A stretch of 64,000 nt of DNA, from the NCBI GenBank assembly GCA_947625125.1, contig CANQNF010000012.1, positions 1 to 64,000 on the forward strand. Direction: 5' to 3'. Position 1 is the first letter of the stretch. Each line of letters opens with the position of its first letter. Below, piece after piece: positions 11,355 through 21,604 of this stretch. The notes beneath the pieces were generated by a model that ran no database searches, had not been told where the DNA came from, and worked only from the letters and a program-made list of their open reading frames with translations. The position numbers and the translations under genes are program-made. Source of the stretch: an uncultured Clostridia bacterium. Its GTDB lineage: Bacteria; Bacillota; Clostridia; Oscillospirales; Ruminococcaceae.

Positions 11355-11390
11355 TCAGAAGTCAGAAAACAGAAAATCAGATTGTCAGAA

Positions 11391-12053
11391 TTATTCTTTA
11401 GGGAGGGGCAGTAAAACTTCTGTTGTAAACGCTCCCTCCTCGGAGTTGCGGGAGATGTAGCCGCCAAGGCGTTTGACCACGTCGTCTATCCTGCCGAGGC
11501 CGAGGCCGTGCTCTCCGCCCTTGGTGCTTTTAAAGACATTCCCGATTTTTTGGAGCTTGCCGCCGGATGTGAAATTGAGAAAAGAAATATAGAGCTGATT
11601 GCCCTTTAAATCGAGATAAACGCGGATGACCCGCCTATCCTCCGGCAGGCCCTCGGAGGCTTCGATGGCGTTGTCAAAGAGATTGCCCAGAATCGTGCAG
11701 AGATCGACCGCCGAAACCGAGAGCAGAACGGGGATGTGCGCGTCGACGTCGACACGAATATTTCGGTCGTTTGCAAGGGCGATCTTTGAATTTAAAATCG
11801 CGTCGGTCATCGGGTTGCCGGTCTTAATTACCGTATCGACGGTGTAAAGGTCCTTTTCGAGGTCGTCCAGATATTTTGAAACGGCCTCAAGGTCGCCCTT
11901 GTCGGCGTATGACTTCAGGACCTGGATATGGTTTCGGTAGTCGTGCCGCCAGCCCCGCATTTTTCTGTACATGTTGTCGACCTCTAAAAAATGCGTTTTC
12001 AAAAGCTCCTGCTGATAGGCTTCGATCCGCCTGTTTGCGCGCTTTCCGAGCAT
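11391..12053 (-). CDS. GHKL-type sensor kinase lacking a membrane domain (AgrC/CitB-kinase-like cytoplasmic part), locus 1
   Basis: MRGWRHDYRNHIQ (phospho-acceptor box), LGNLFDNAIEA (N box), HGLGLGRIDDVVKRLGG (G box); no hydrophobic N-terminal segment. Confidence 0.9.
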   Translation of the reverse strand: MLGKRANRRIEAYQQELLKTHFLEVDNMYRKMRGWRHDYRNHIQVLKSYADKGDLEAVSKYLDDLEKDLYTVDTVIKTGNPMTDAILNSKIALANDRNIRVDVDAHIPVLLSVSAVDLCTILGNLFDNAIEASEGLPEDRRVIRVYLDLKGNQLYISFLNFTSGGKLQKIGNVFKSTKGGEHGLGLGRIDDVVKRLGGYISRNSEEGAFTTEVLLPLPKE

Positions 12054-12059
12054 ATTTAC

Positions 12060-12755
12060 CTACCCTTTCATGTTGATTATCGCACGGTTGACTTTTTCGT
12101 ACGCGCCTCTCGGCAGCGGTACGGCGTCCCCGCCCTTTAAAAAAATCTCCGACCGAGTGACCCGGGTTATGAAATAAAGATTGACGATATACGAGCGCCC
12201 GACGCGGATAAATCTTTCGTCAAGTTCATGCTCGATTTCTTTGAGCGGCTTTTTCAGCGTATATTCCCGCTCGGCATGCACGGTGACATAATTTTTAATC
12301 ACTTCAATAAATTTTATATCGCATATCGGCACCAAAGCCGTCTCGTCGGGAGTCTCCAAAACGAGCCTTTTGCCGTCGTCCGCAATTTTCTCGACCGCCC
12401 TTGACAGCACCGAAAACAGCTTCTCTCGGTCCACCGGCTTTAAAAGATAATGCGTCGCCGCGACGTCGTAGCCCTCCGAGATGTAGTCGGAATAGGCGGT
12501 GATGAAGATTATTTGGAGGAGGCGGTTGCCGTTCTGCCGAAGTTTTTTGGCAAGCTCGACCCCCGAGAGCCCCGGCATCTCGATGTCCAAAAGAAGTATG
12601 TCGGGCGGGAAGTCGGAGTATGAAAACAAAAGCGCCTCGGCCGACGGGTATTCGCGTATGCTGACGCCCGCCCCGGACCGGTCAGCCCAGTCGAGGACGA
12701 GGTTTTTGATGTATGCGCGCTCCTGCGCGTTGTCGTCGCAGAGGGAGATGTTCAT
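12060..12755 (-). CDS. LytTR-family response regulator, locus 1
   Basis: Receiver (DILLLDIEMPGLSGVELAKKLR) plus LytTR DNA-binding domain (IKFIEVIKNYVTVHAEREYTLKKPLKEIEHEL...FIRVGRSYIVNL). Confidence 0.94.
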   Translation of the reverse strand: MNISLCDDNAQERAYIKNLVLDWADRSGAGVSIREYPSAEALLFSYSDFPPDILLLDIEMPGLSGVELAKKLRQNGNRLLQIIFITAYSDYISEGYDVAATHYLLKPVDREKLFSVLSRAVEKIADDGKRLVLETPDETALVPICDIKFIEVIKNYVTVHAEREYTLKKPLKEIEHELDERFIRVGRSYIVNLYFITRVTRSEIFLKGGDAVPLPRGAYEKVNRAIINMKG

Positions 12756-12782
12756 GATAGGCTCCTTTGGGGGGATAAGATG

Positions 12783-12811
12783 ATTGTAGCATATTTCGGG
12801 GGAGAAATCAA
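12783..12811 (-). promoter_or_regulatory. Candidate sigma-A promoter, locus 1 regulator
   Basis: Minus strand TTGATT-17 nt-TACAAT. Confidence 0.65.
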
Positions 12812-12865
12812 GGTGGGGGATTCCGGGGAGAGTCTAATTCACCCGCATTATTCGATATTATAAAA

Positions 12866-12930
12866 ATGTCGCCGCAGGCGACACCTTGAAATTCTGTCAT
12901 CTGATTTCTGACCTCTGTCTTCTTGATGTG
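12866..12930. repeat. Family-2 dispersed repeat with GTCGCC-GCA-GGCGAC mini-hairpin
   Basis: TGTCGCCGCAGGCGACACCTTGAAATTCTGTCATCTGATTTCTGACCTCTGTCTTCTTGATG; near-identical inverted copy at 62850-62914. Confidence 0.8.
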
Positions 12931-13026
12931 GCCGCTTTAGCCACTCCCTATCTTCCCCCGCCACTTGACTTTTCCCGGAAACTGCGCTAATATAGTCTAA
13001 GCAATTTCTTTTTCGGAGATGAAACC

Positions 13027-13824
13027 ATGCAAAAAATTATTGACTGCCACTGCCATATTTACCCGGATAAAATCGCCGAAAAGGCGTCCGAGAGCATCGG
13101 AAAGTTCTATTCACTGCCGATGGCGTATCACGGCACCGCCGCCGAAATGATAAGGGAAAGAGAGGCTGCCGGAATTACCCACAGCGTTGTTTTTTCGGTC
13201 GCGACAAAGCCGTCTCAGGTCAGAAGCATAAACAGCTTTATCGCCGAGGAGGTCGCTGCATACCCGAATCTTTGCGGGCTTGGGGCAGCTCATCCCGACA
13301 GCGACGACCAGGACGGCGACATCAGAAACATCGTCGATTTAGGCCTTAAGGGCGTTAAGCTTCATCCGGATTTTCAGGGCGTCGGCATAGACGACCCGCG
13401 CTGCTACAGAATTTATGAGCTGTGCATAAAATACGACCTTATTCTTTTGCTTCACATGGGAGATCTGCGTTACGACTTTTCGAGTCCCGAAAGGCTTGTG
13501 AGGACGCTTGAAATGTTCCCGGGGTTAAGGGTCATAGGCGCGCACTTCGGCGGCTGGGGGATGTGGAAAAAAGCGGAGGAAACTCTTAAGGGGTATAAGG
13601 ATTTTATTGTGGACTGCTCAAGCTCGTTTGCATTCCTGCCGAAAGAAGAATCTCTCAGGATAATCCGCTCCTACGGCTCGGAACGCGTTTTATTCGGCAC
13701 CGATTATCCGATGTGGGACTTCAAGGAGGAGCTGAAGCGATTTGATGAGCTCGGGCTCACGGAATCCGAGAAAGAAAATATACTGTATAATAATGCAAAC
13801 AGGCTTTTCTTCGGGGAAAAGTGA
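13027..13824 (+). CDS. Amidohydrolase-family (TIM-barrel) hydrolase
   Basis: IIDCHCHIYPDKI, GLKGVKLHPDFQG, VIGAHFGGWG, RVLFGTDYPMWD. Confidence 0.9.
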   Translation: MQKIIDCHCHIYPDKIAEKASESIGKFYSLPMAYHGTAAEMIREREAAGITHSVVFSVATKPSQVRSINSFIAEEVAAYPNLCGLGAAHPDSDDQDGDIRNIVDLGLKGVKLHPDFQGVGIDDPRCYRIYELCIKYDLILLLHMGDLRYDFSSPERLVRTLEMFPGLRVIGAHFGGWGMWKKAEETLKGYKDFIVDCSSSFAFLPKEESLRIIRSYGSERVLFGTDYPMWDFKEELKRFDELGLTESEKENILYNNANRLFFGEK

Positions 13825-13897
13825 CGGCTTGTGCGTTGCCGAACGCGGCCCGCGGGGCTGGGCGGGCAACGGACATTTGTAAAAAACCGCAGCCTTG

Positions 13898-14000
13898 TGC
13901 GGGCGGAGCCCGGAGCCGGCGAAGCCGGCCCGCTTCCCCGAGCCCCAACGGGGCTCGGGGAAGTCCCCCGGCCGCAGGCCGGGGGACGGGCTCCGCGCAC
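13898..14000. repeat. GC-rich hairpin-array element B (family 1)
   Basis: GCCGGC-GAA-GCCGGC, CCCCGAGCCCC-AAC-GGGGCTCGGGG, CCCCCGGCC-GCA-GGCCGGGGG, enclosed by GCGGAGCCCG / CGGGCTCCGC. Confidence 0.85.
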
Positions 14001-14130
14001 GCACTCCGTATAGGGGCCGCGTGGGGGACGATGAAAGGGAAAGCCGGCTGCGTAAAAGGTATGGTCAAAAAAACAGGCTCCGTCCGTGGGACAGGGCCTG
14101 CTTTTTCAAAAGAAGTGTTTTACGTCGGTT

Positions 14131-14592
14131 TTACTCGGCGGGATATAGCCCGTTCGCGTTCATATACGCCCAAAGCTTCTCGCCGTGCTGCTGCTCCTCG
14201 GCCTGAATGTGATTCAGAGCCTTTCTTGCGGCGGGGTCGGTGAACTCGAAAACGCTGACGTCATAGAGGCTCGAGGCGTGCTTCTCGGACGCGAGCATAT
14301 CGGTGCAGAGGAACCTGTCGATATTTTTTGACATATCGTCCTCGTAATTCACCTTTTTCGCCCACTTGTTGTTTTCGTTTTGCAGGCCCGTCGGCATCTG
14401 CGGGACAGTCCCTTGGAGCATGGCGGTGATGGAGTTGTAGTGCTGGCGCTCGGTCTGTGCCATCTCGCTGAACATCGACTTTAATTCCTGAGAACAGGCG
14501 TCGCAGCTGTACTTGTCGTACTTTTCCCAGCAGAGCTTCTCCTGGCCCTTGAGGTCCTTTAAAAGAGAGGTCTCTTTCTGCGTAAGATTCAT
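14131..14592 (-). CDS. CotF/ferritin-like spore-coat family protein
   Basis: MNLTQKETSLLKDLKGQEKLCWEKYDKYSCDACSQELKSMFSEMAQTERQHYNSITAML; helical bundle with paired E..H motifs. Confidence 0.82.
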   Translation of the reverse strand: MNLTQKETSLLKDLKGQEKLCWEKYDKYSCDACSQELKSMFSEMAQTERQHYNSITAMLQGTVPQMPTGLQNENNKWAKKVNYEDDMSKNIDRFLCTDMLASEKHASSLYDVSVFEFTDPAARKALNHIQAEEQQHGEKLWAYMNANGLYPAE

Positions 14593-14732
14593 GGGGTATC
14601 ATCCTTTCTGTGCTAAGATGGAAGTATTATGCTCCGGCATGCGGGAAATTATACAGCGCGCCCGACCGCGGGCACAGGGCTTCGGCAGGCTCCTCCGCCT
14701 AAGATTTATCCACACCCTTGCGGCTCCTGCGA

Positions 14733-14825
14733 AGCCCCGGCCCGCGCACAAGTGCGCGGGCCCCGAGCCCGGCAAGCCGGGCTCGGGCCTCCGGCTGAAA
14801 GCCGGAGGGGGCTTCGCCCCCGTAC
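14733..14825. repeat. GC-rich hairpin-array element C (family 1)
   Basis: GGCCCGCGCAC-AA-GTGCGCGGGCC, CCGAGCCCGGC-AA-GCCGGGCTCGG, CCTCCGGCT-GAA-AGCCGGAGG, GGGGGC-TTC-GCCCCC in succession. Confidence 0.85.
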
Positions 14826-14975
14826 TCTGAAGCCGCCCGCGCGGGCGCCCTTGTGAAAAGCACCGATATCCTGCCAAAATTTTAAGAAATTTTTCTCGTT
14901 TTCCTCTTGTAACCGGGGAATAAATGTGCTATACTTTACTCTGAGCCAAAATATTTAAAGGAAGAGGAAATTTTT

Positions 14976-15998
14976 ATGAGTATGTTCAAAAAGGATATAG
15001 GCATCGACCTCGGCACCGCCAACACCCTCGTCTACGCCAAGGGCAAGGGCATAATCCTGCGCGAGCCGTCGGTCGTGGCAGTCGACACAAAAACCGACGC
15101 GGTAAGATACGTCGGCATGGAGGCCAAAAACATCATCGGCCGCACACCGGGTTCTATTCGCGCCGTGCGCCCGCTTAAGGACGGCGTTATCGCCGATTTT
15201 GACATGACCACCGCCATGCTCCAGGAATTCATAAGAAAGGCCCTCGGCAATCCCCTCGCAAAGGCCCGGGTCATCATCTGCATACCCTCGGGAGTCACCG
15301 CAGTCGAGAGAAGAGCCGTCAAGGAAGCGGCCGAGGGAGCAGGCGCCAAAAAGGTCGCAATTATCGAGGAACCGATGGCGGCGGCTATAGGCGCGGGTCT
15401 TCCCGTCGAATCCCCGACCGGCTCGATGATAGTCGACATCGGCGGCGGCACCAGCGAGGTCGCGGTCATCTCCCTCTGCGGCATCGTCACCAGCCGTTCC
15501 GTAAGGGTCGCGGGCGACGAATTCGACAATTCGATAATCAACTTCATCAAGAGAAAATACAACCTCCTCATCGGCGAGAGGACTGCTGAGACCATTAAAA
15601 TATCCATCGGCTCGGCATACCCCGGCGAAGATGATTCCGAGCTTGAGATCAAGGGCAGAAACCTGCTCACGGGTCTCCCCGAAAATATCACCGTCACTTC
15701 CGAGGAGATAAGAGAGGCCCTTTCGGAATCCCTGTCGCACATCATCGAGGCAATCAAGGTCACTCTCGAGCGCACTCCTCCGGAGCTTTCCGCCGACATA
15801 ATCGACGCGGGAATAACCCTCGCTGGCGGCGGCGCGCTCTTAAGAGGGCTCGACCAGCTCATCAACGAAGAGACCGGCATTCCGGTGCACATCGCCGAGA
15901 GGCCTCTTGACTGCGTAGTCGACGGCACCGGCAAGCTTCTTGACAACATTGAGGAGCTCTCCGAGGTCCTCAACGCCGGAGCAAGCAACGCGCAATAG
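14976..15998 (+). CDS. mreB: Rod-shape protein MreB
   Basis: [45 protein letters not shown]. Confidence 0.98.
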   Translation: MSMFKKDIGIDLGTANTLVYAKGKGIILREPSVVAVDTKTDAVRYVGMEAKNIIGRTPGSIRAVRPLKDGVIADFDMTTAMLQEFIRKALGNPLAKARVIICIPSGVTAVERRAVKEAAEGAGAKKVAIIEEPMAAAIGAGLPVESPTGSMIVDIGGGTSEVAVISLCGIVTSRSVRVAGDEFDNSIINFIKRKYNLLIGERTAETIKISIGSAYPGEDDSELEIKGRNLLTGLPENITVTSEEIREALSESLSHIIEAIKVTLERTPPELSADIIDAGITLAGGGALLRGLDQLINEETGIPVHIAERPLDCVVDGTGKLLDNIEELSEVLNAGASNAQ

Positions 15999-15999
15999 A

Positions 16000-16215
16000 G
16001 GGTAGAGAGTTAGGGAATAGAAGATAGAACTGCGGGGCGCGAGTGTCAGCGGTGATTTATCGCTGTAATGTGCTAAATCACTTTATCCTCTAATCATCTG
16101 AATTCTATCCTCTAATCATCTATATTCTATCTTCTAATCATCTAATCTCTAACTTCTGCAAAGCTCAAAGGCCGGGCTTTCATTCTGACTTCCGACTATA
16201 TCAATTCTGTCTTCT
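16000..16215. repeat. Family-2 TAGA/TCTA-rich repeat tract between mreB and mreC
   Basis: gagggtagagagttagggaatagaagatagaa ... ttatcctctaatcatctgaattctatcctctaatcatctatattctatcttctaatcatctaatctctaacttctgc. Confidence 0.8.
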
Positions 16216-16230
16216 GAAAGGGTCGATTGC

Positions 16231-17085
16231 TTGAAGGAATTTTTCAAATCAAAAAAATTCATAGTTATCGCATGCGTCGCCGCCTTTCTTATCGGCGTGA
16301 TGATCTATGCTGCGGTGAGCTCCTCGAACGCCATTTCGTCGGCGATCGGGCGGGCTCTTTCGCCGTTTCAGAGGTTTTCAAACAGCATTTCCGGCAAGGT
16401 CTCCGAGACTATTGACATGCTCATAAACGCAAGGGACTATTATGAGGAAAATCAGAAGCTCAAGGACGAGCTCGCGGGACTTTATGCCGAAATTTCCGAC
16501 TATACCCAGCTCAAGCAGGAAAACGAGCACCTCCGCGAGATGATAGATCTTGCTTCGTCAAACGAGGGGATCGAGCTTTCGGAGCCCTGCGCCGTCATAG
16601 GCAGGACCGCAAACGACGTCTACGGCTCTTTCTTTATCGACAAGGGCGAAAAGGACGGGGTGGAATACTACGACCCGGTCGTCACGCAAAACGGCCTCGT
16701 CGGGTATGTCACCGAGGTCCAGTACACCTATTCAAAGGTCACGACCGTTCTTTCTAACGAGCTGTCCCTCGGCGTGTACTGCGTAAGAACAGGCGAGACC
16801 GGCGTTATAGAGGGAAGCTACACGCTCGCCGTGGACAAAAAGATAAGGATGGACTATATCCCGCTTGAATGCGAGCTTAAGACCGGGGATATACTTATAA
16901 CATCGGGCTACAGCGGGACCGTCCCGAAAGGGATAGTCGTGGGCACCGTCGACGACACCTACATCGCCGGTAACGGCCTTTCAAGAAGCGGAAACGTGAC
17001 TCCCGCCATCGACCCGGGAGAGCTTAAGACGGTCTTTGTCATCACCGATTTCGACGGAAAGGGCTCTGTGTATGAAGAAGAATGA
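16231..17085 (+). CDS. mreC: Rod-shape protein MreC (TTG start)
   Basis: N-terminal TM then coiled coil YYEENQKLKDELAGLYAEISDYTQLKQENEHLREMI; operon position after mreB. Confidence 0.93.
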   Translation: MKEFFKSKKFIVIACVAAFLIGVMIYAAVSSSNAISSAIGRALSPFQRFSNSISGKVSETIDMLINARDYYEENQKLKDELAGLYAEISDYTQLKQENEHLREMIDLASSNEGIELSEPCAVIGRTANDVYGSFFIDKGEKDGVEYYDPVVTQNGLVGYVTEVQYTYSKVTTVLSNELSLGVYCVRTGETGVIEGSYTLAVDKKIRMDYIPLECELKTGDILITSGYSGTVPKGIVVGTVDDTYIAGNGLSRSGNVTPAIDPGELKTVFVITDFDGKGSVYEEE

Positions 17086-17647
17086 GCTTAACGAGACCGT
17101 CCTCAGACCCGGCCTCAAGACTGCGATAAAGTGGGCCGCTTTTGTCGTCATCATGATTTTTTCATACTCCTCCTCCACTGCCGGAAGCGGCGGGAAGCCG
17201 GCGGCGCTGGTCTTATTCCCGCTTGCGGCCGCGGTCGCGGTATACGAATCGGAGATACCCGCCGCAGTTTTCGGCTCCTGCGCGGGGCTTTTGCTCGACG
17301 TGTCGCTCGGCAAGCTCCCGGGATTCACGGCGCTCTGGCTCTGTCTTTGCTGTGCGGGAATGTCGGCGCTGTTTTCTATGCTCCTAAGAAAAAACATCGT
17401 AAACTATCTCTGGACGTTCGCCGTCACGGGGGCGATGTATTTGGGGATAGATTACTACTTTTACTATAAGATCTGGGAATACGAGGGCCACGAGCTGATA
17501 CTTAAGAGGATAATGATACCCTCGGCGTTAAAGACGCTGGCCTGGGCGATACCGATATATATTTTGATATACATCCTCGAGCGCCTCAGCGGGGAGTTCA
17601 AAAAGCTGACACTTGAGGAGCAGGACAAAAACATAGACAGAGTGTGA
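17072..17647 (+). CDS. mreD: Rod-shape protein MreD
   Basis: Multi-TM protein between mreC and PBP2; start MKKNELNETVLRPGLKTAIKW. Confidence 0.85.
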   Translation: MKKNELNETVLRPGLKTAIKWAAFVVIMIFSYSSSTAGSGGKPAALVLFPLAAAVAVYESEIPAAVFGSCAGLLLDVSLGKLPGFTALWLCLCCAGMSALFSMLLRKNIVNYLWTFAVTGAMYLGIDYYFYYKIWEYEGHELILKRIMIPSALKTLAWAIPIYILIYILERLSGEFKKLTLEEQDKNIDRV

Positions 17648-17648
17648 C

Positions 17649-17798
17649 CGGGCCTGCCCCCGAAAGCTCGCGGGTAAGCAGCCCGCGGCCCCCTGACCTG
17701 AAAGGTCAGGGGGCCCCTCGGCCGAAGGCCGAGGCCCGTGCGCCCCTTTGGGGCGCACGGGCGCGGGCTGCGCCTCGCAGGAGGTTCGGGCAGGCCCG
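17649..17798. repeat. GC-rich hairpin-array element D (family 1), inside mreD-mrdA gap
   Basis: CCCCCTGACCT-GAA-AGGTCAGGGGG, CCTCGGCC-GAA-GGCCGAGG, CCCGTGCGCCCC-TTT-GGGGCGCACGGG; outer GGGCCTGCCC / GGGCAGGCCC. Confidence 0.87.
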
Positions 17799-17830
17799 GC
17801 ACATGCAGACGCAGGAGGCGGCGATAAGGC

Positions 17831-19903
17831 ATGAAAAAGGTTTTTGACATCGTGAGAATAGGCGTCATCATCGCGGTGCTTGCGGTCGCGGTCGTATTCG
17901 CAGGCTCGAAGCTGATGAAGATACAGGTCGTCGACGGGGCGATGTATCTTGAAATGTCAAAAACGTCAAAGTCGGCGACCCAGTCCATCTCGGCTGCAAG
18001 GGGCCAGATAGTCGACTGTAACTCGGAGCCTCTTGTCAAAAACCGGGTCTCCTATAACGTCGTCATAAATCAGTCATTCTTCCCCGACTCCAAGGAGGAA
18101 CAGAACAAGGTCATCCTCGACATCGCGAAAATCCTTGAGGCGGACGGGCTGATGTGGCGGGACGACCTGCCGATTTCACGGGAAAGACCCTACTCCTATA
18201 CCATCGACGAGACCGACCGCAAGGTCTCCCAGATACATGAAAAGCTGAGGCTCAACAGCTATGCCACGGCGGAAAACTGCATAGACGCGCTTATTGACGA
18301 ATACGACATATCAAAGACGTATACGAGCGAGGAAAAGCGCACCATCGCGGGCATAAGATACCAGATGATACTCGACGATTTTTCCTCAAAGACCGACTAT
18401 GTTTTTATTAAGGACATCCCCATCTCGACCGCCTCTAAAATCAGAGAGCTCGGGTTTCGGCTCTCCGGCGCGGGCATTGTCGAGGACGCGGTGAGGGTAT
18501 ACTCTTCGGGGGATATCTTCCCGCACGGGATAGGCTACGTCGGACCTATATATGCCGAGGAATATCCGGCGCTCAAAGAAGCGGGGTATCTCATAAGCGA
18601 CACCGTCGGAAAGGCGGGAATCGAACGCTCGATGGAGCAGTATCTTGCCGGAAAAAGAGGAGAAAAGACCATCACCGTGTCGTCCGACGGCGAGATAACC
18701 GAAACGGTCGCTAAAGAAGCCGTGCCGGGAAGAACGGTCATGCTCACGATAGACAGCGATCTTCAGAAAAAACTCCAGACCATCCTTGGAGATTTTATAA
18801 AGTCCCTCGCGGACGGGACTCTCACGAAACAGGACTACGATTTTACCGACTGTTCTGCGGGCGCTATTGTCGTCATGGACGTGAAAACGGGCGCAGTAAA
18901 GGGCTGTGCGACATATCCGAACTATGACATAAACGACCTTATAAACGACTATTCGTCGGTCCTTTCGGCAGACGGCCAACCCCTCTACAACCGTGCCCTC
19001 GACGGACTTTACCGCCCTGGCTCGGTGATGAAAACAGTTACCGCGACGGCCGCTCTGAGCGAGGGGATCATAAACAGCGAAACGAAGCTGACCTGCCACA
19101 GAAATATGCAGTACCTTGACATTGAAGTCCACTGCACCGGCAACCACGGCAGCATTAACGTCGTCACCGCAATACAAAAAAGCTGCAACATATTCTTCTA
19201 TCAGGTCGTCCAGCAACTCGGCCTCGACGGGCTTATGAAGTATGAGTCGGCATACGGTCTCGGCGAGGACCTCGGCCTTGAGATACCGAGCGCAAAGGGG
19301 TATCTTGCCTCCCCCGACACTTTTGCGCAGCTGGGTCTTGACTGGACCGTCGGACAGGTCCTCCAGGCCGCCATAGGGCAGTCCGAGGTCGGAGTCACGC
19401 CGCTTCAGATGTGCGTACTTGCCTCGACGATTGCCAACCGCGGCGTTCGGTACAGGCCCTATCTCGTCGACTCGCTCTGGGACTACAACATGGTCGAACA
19501 AATTTCAAAGACCGAGCCGGAAATCGCCGAGACGATACCCGCATCTGCCGAAGTCTACGACTCTATAATCGCGGGAATGAAGCTCGCCGCCGAAAACACC
19601 ACTTCGGCGCAGTACTATGCCGCAAACGAGCAAAACGCCTATCTTTCGCAGTTTTCTTTGCAGGCCCTGCCCTACCCCGCCGCCATCAAGACCGGCACTC
19701 CGCAGGCCTACAACAAGGCCACCCAGAACTCCACCGTGGTCGGGTTCTATCCTGCCGACGACCCGGAGATAGCTTTCTCGGTCGTCATCGAAAACGGCGA
19801 ATATTCAAAGTACCTCGTGAGAAAAATCATCGAAGCCTACTACGGCTACGAATCCGGCGTCGAGGAGATCTCGCCGGGGCTTTATAAGAGCGTTGTAAAA
19901 TAA
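17831..19903 (+). CDS. mrdA: Penicillin-binding protein 2 (transpeptidase)
   Basis: NTD with RGQIVDCNSEPLVKNRVSYNVVI, active site LYRPGSVMKTVTA, KTGTPQAYNKA. Confidence 0.95.
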   Translation: MKKVFDIVRIGVIIAVLAVAVVFAGSKLMKIQVVDGAMYLEMSKTSKSATQSISAARGQIVDCNSEPLVKNRVSYNVVINQSFFPDSKEEQNKVILDIAKILEADGLMWRDDLPISRERPYSYTIDETDRKVSQIHEKLRLNSYATAENCIDALIDEYDISKTYTSEEKRTIAGIRYQMILDDFSSKTDYVFIKDIPISTASKIRELGFRLSGAGIVEDAVRVYSSGDIFPHGIGYVGPIYAEEYPALKEAGYLISDTVGKAGIERSMEQYLAGKRGEKTITVSSDGEITETVAKEAVPGRTVMLTIDSDLQKKLQTILGDFIKSLADGTLTKQDYDFTDCSAGAIVVMDVKTGAVKGCATYPNYDINDLINDYSSVLSADGQPLYNRALDGLYRPGSVMKTVTATAALSEGIINSETKLTCHRNMQYLDIEVHCTGNHGSINVVTAIQKSCNIFFYQVVQQLGLDGLMKYESAYGLGEDLGLEIPSAKGYLASPDTFAQLGLDWTVGQVLQAAIGQSEVGVTPLQMCVLASTIANRGVRYRPYLVDSLWDYNMVEQISKTEPEIAETIPASAEVYDSIIAGMKLAAENTTSAQYYAANEQNAYLSQFSLQALPYPAAIKTGTPQAYNKATQNSTVVGFYPADDPEIAFSVVIENGEYSKYLVRKIIEAYYGYESGVEEISPGLYKSVVK

Positions 19904-19920
19904 CGGCCGCGTGTTCCCAC

Positions 19921-20094
19921 AGCCGCGGCCCAAAAATAGGTCGGGCGCCCGGAAGCTTGCGGGTAGCCCGACCTTTGTTAAACGAGCCCGCGCCCGGCTG
20001 TCGCCGGGCGCCCGCCCCCCAAAAAGGGGGGCGGGCCTCCGACGGCGAAGCCGTCGGAGGGCGGGCTCCCGCAGAAGGTAGCGGGGCCGCGGCC
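19921..20094. repeat. GC-rich hairpin-array element E (family 1)
   Basis: GCGCCCGGC-tgtc-GCCGGGCGC, CCCGCCCCCC-aaaaa-GGGGGGCGGG, CCTCCGACGGC-GAA-GCCGTCGGAGG; outer AGCCGCGGCCC / GGGGCCGCGGCC. Confidence 0.85.
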
Positions 20095-20320
20095 GTCGGG
20101 AGAGCATGCACACCCATTGCCCGCAGGTTTTTGCCCCGCTCCCCCAAAAAAGTTTATAAAATTTTGAAATTGTTACTCTTTTGTAATTGCTATTTTCAAA
20201 ATGTTGTGGTATAATATATCAGAATAGTCACCGTAAAGGGGATAGTATGCCCTTTTGATGACAATAAAGGAAAAATATGTATGGCATCCTGCCTTAAATA
20301 CAGACGCTTGGAGTTATTAT

Positions 20321-21604
20321 ATGGATAAGTTTATCATAAAGGGCGGCACGCCTCTTAAGGGCGAGGTCGTCATAAGCGGCGCTAAAAACGCCGCCGTAGC
20401 AATCGTCGCCGCAACTATTTTATCGGACGAGCCCTGCACGCTCGAAAACGTCCCCGAAATAAGAGACATCAACGCCTGCGTCAAGATACTCTACGCGATG
20501 GGCGCAAGCATAAAAATAATCGACAAAAACACCATCAGGGTCGACCCACGCGGAATCTCCGACCCGGTCGTGCCGTACGAGCTGGCCCGTGCTTTCAGGG
20601 CTTCGAGCTACTTTCTGGGCACGCTCCTCGGCCGGTTCCACAGGGCCGACGTTCCCATGCCGGGCGGCTGCGACCTCGGCGACAGGCCGATAGACCAGCA
20701 TTTAAAGGCGTTTAACATTTTGGGGGCAAGGGACTCCATAGACGGCGGAATCGTAAGCCTGCGGGCCGAAAGCCTCGTCGGCAGCCAGATCTATTTTGAC
20801 CTTGTGACAGTCGGCGGCACCATAAACGCCATTTTCGCCGCGGTAAAGGCGGACGGCATGACCGTCATTGAAAACGCCGCAAAAGAGCCTCAGATAGTCG
20901 ACCTCGCGAACTTTCTAAACTCCATGGGCGCGGATATCATGGGCGCAGGAACCGACGTCATAAAAATAAGAGGCGTTAAATATCTCAAGGGCGTAACTTA
21001 CGGCATTATCCCCGACCCAATCGAGGCCGGCACATATATGGTGGCGGCGGCCGCTACAAAGGGCGACGTAATTATAAAGGGAGTCATCCCGAAGCACCTT
21101 GAATCGGTCACGGACAAGCTCCGCAAGGCAGGAGCGTTCGTCGAGGAATTTGACGAGGCTATACATGTCAGGGCCGAGGGCAGGCTGATGAAAACAAATA
21201 TCAAGACCCAGCCCCATCCGGGCTTCCCGACCGACATGCAGCCCCAGTTTTCCACCATGCTCTCGACGGCCGACGGGGTAAGCGTTATCACCGACAACAT
21301 CTTCACCAACCGTTTCAGATATGTCAACGAGCTTCGGCGTTTCGGCGCAAATATAACTGCCGAAAGCTCTACGACGGCCATAATCGAGGGAGTTGACGAG
21401 CTCAGCGGAGCCACCGTCAAGGCGACGGATCTGAGGGCGGGCGCGGCGCTTGTCATAGCGGGTCTGATGGCGAACGGCACGACCGTCGTCGAGGACATCT
21501 ACCACATCGAACGCGGCTACGAAAATATCGACGAAAAGCTTCGCGCTCTCGGCGCGGACATCCGCAGGGCGACCGACTACGACGGCCAAAGAATGGCGAT
21601 ATGA
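20321..21604 (+). CDS. murA: UDP-N-acetylglucosamine 1-carboxyvinyltransferase
   Basis: MDKFIIKGGTPLKGEVVISGAKNAAVAIVAATIL...MPGGCDLGDRPIDQH. Confidence 0.97.
   Translation: MDKFIIKGGTPLKGEVVISGAKNAAVAIVAATILSDEPCTLENVPEIRDINACVKILYAMGASIKIIDKNTIRVDPRGISDPVVPYELARAFRASSYFLGTLLGRFHRADVPMPGGCDLGDRPIDQHLKAFNILGARDSIDGGIVSLRAESLVGSQIYFDLVTVGGTINAIFAAVKADGMTVIENAAKEPQIVDLANFLNSMGADIMGAGTDVIKIRGVKYLKGVTYGIIPDPIEAGTYMVAAAATKGDVIIKGVIPKHLESVTDKLRKAGAFVEEFDEAIHVRAEGRLMKTNIKTQPHPGFPTDMQPQFSTMLSTADGVSVITDNIFTNRFRYVNELRRFGANITAESSTTAIIEGVDELSGATVKATDLRAGAALVIAGLMANGTTVVEDIYHIERGYENIDEKLRALGADIRRATDYDGQRMAI

Noticed and set aside
7512-12755. Locus 1 as a lantibiotic/bacteriocin biosynthetic cluster
   Set aside because: No precursor peptide, modification enzyme or C39 peptidase domain on the ABC proteins was seen; exporter substrate is unknown.
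13704-14013. Overlapping ORFs in the 13.8-14.0 kb GC-rich region
   Set aside because: Generated by hairpin array B; present in several frames on both strands with no protein-like sequence.
14955-15988. Long antisense ORFs (14955-15740, 15032-15988) opposite mreB
   Set aside because: Entirely within a certain MreB CDS; composition typical of shadow ORFs.
18386-19501. 371-aa antisense ORF opposite mrdA
   Set aside because: Low-complexity mirror ORF from codon bias of the real gene; no start context, no recognisable domain.
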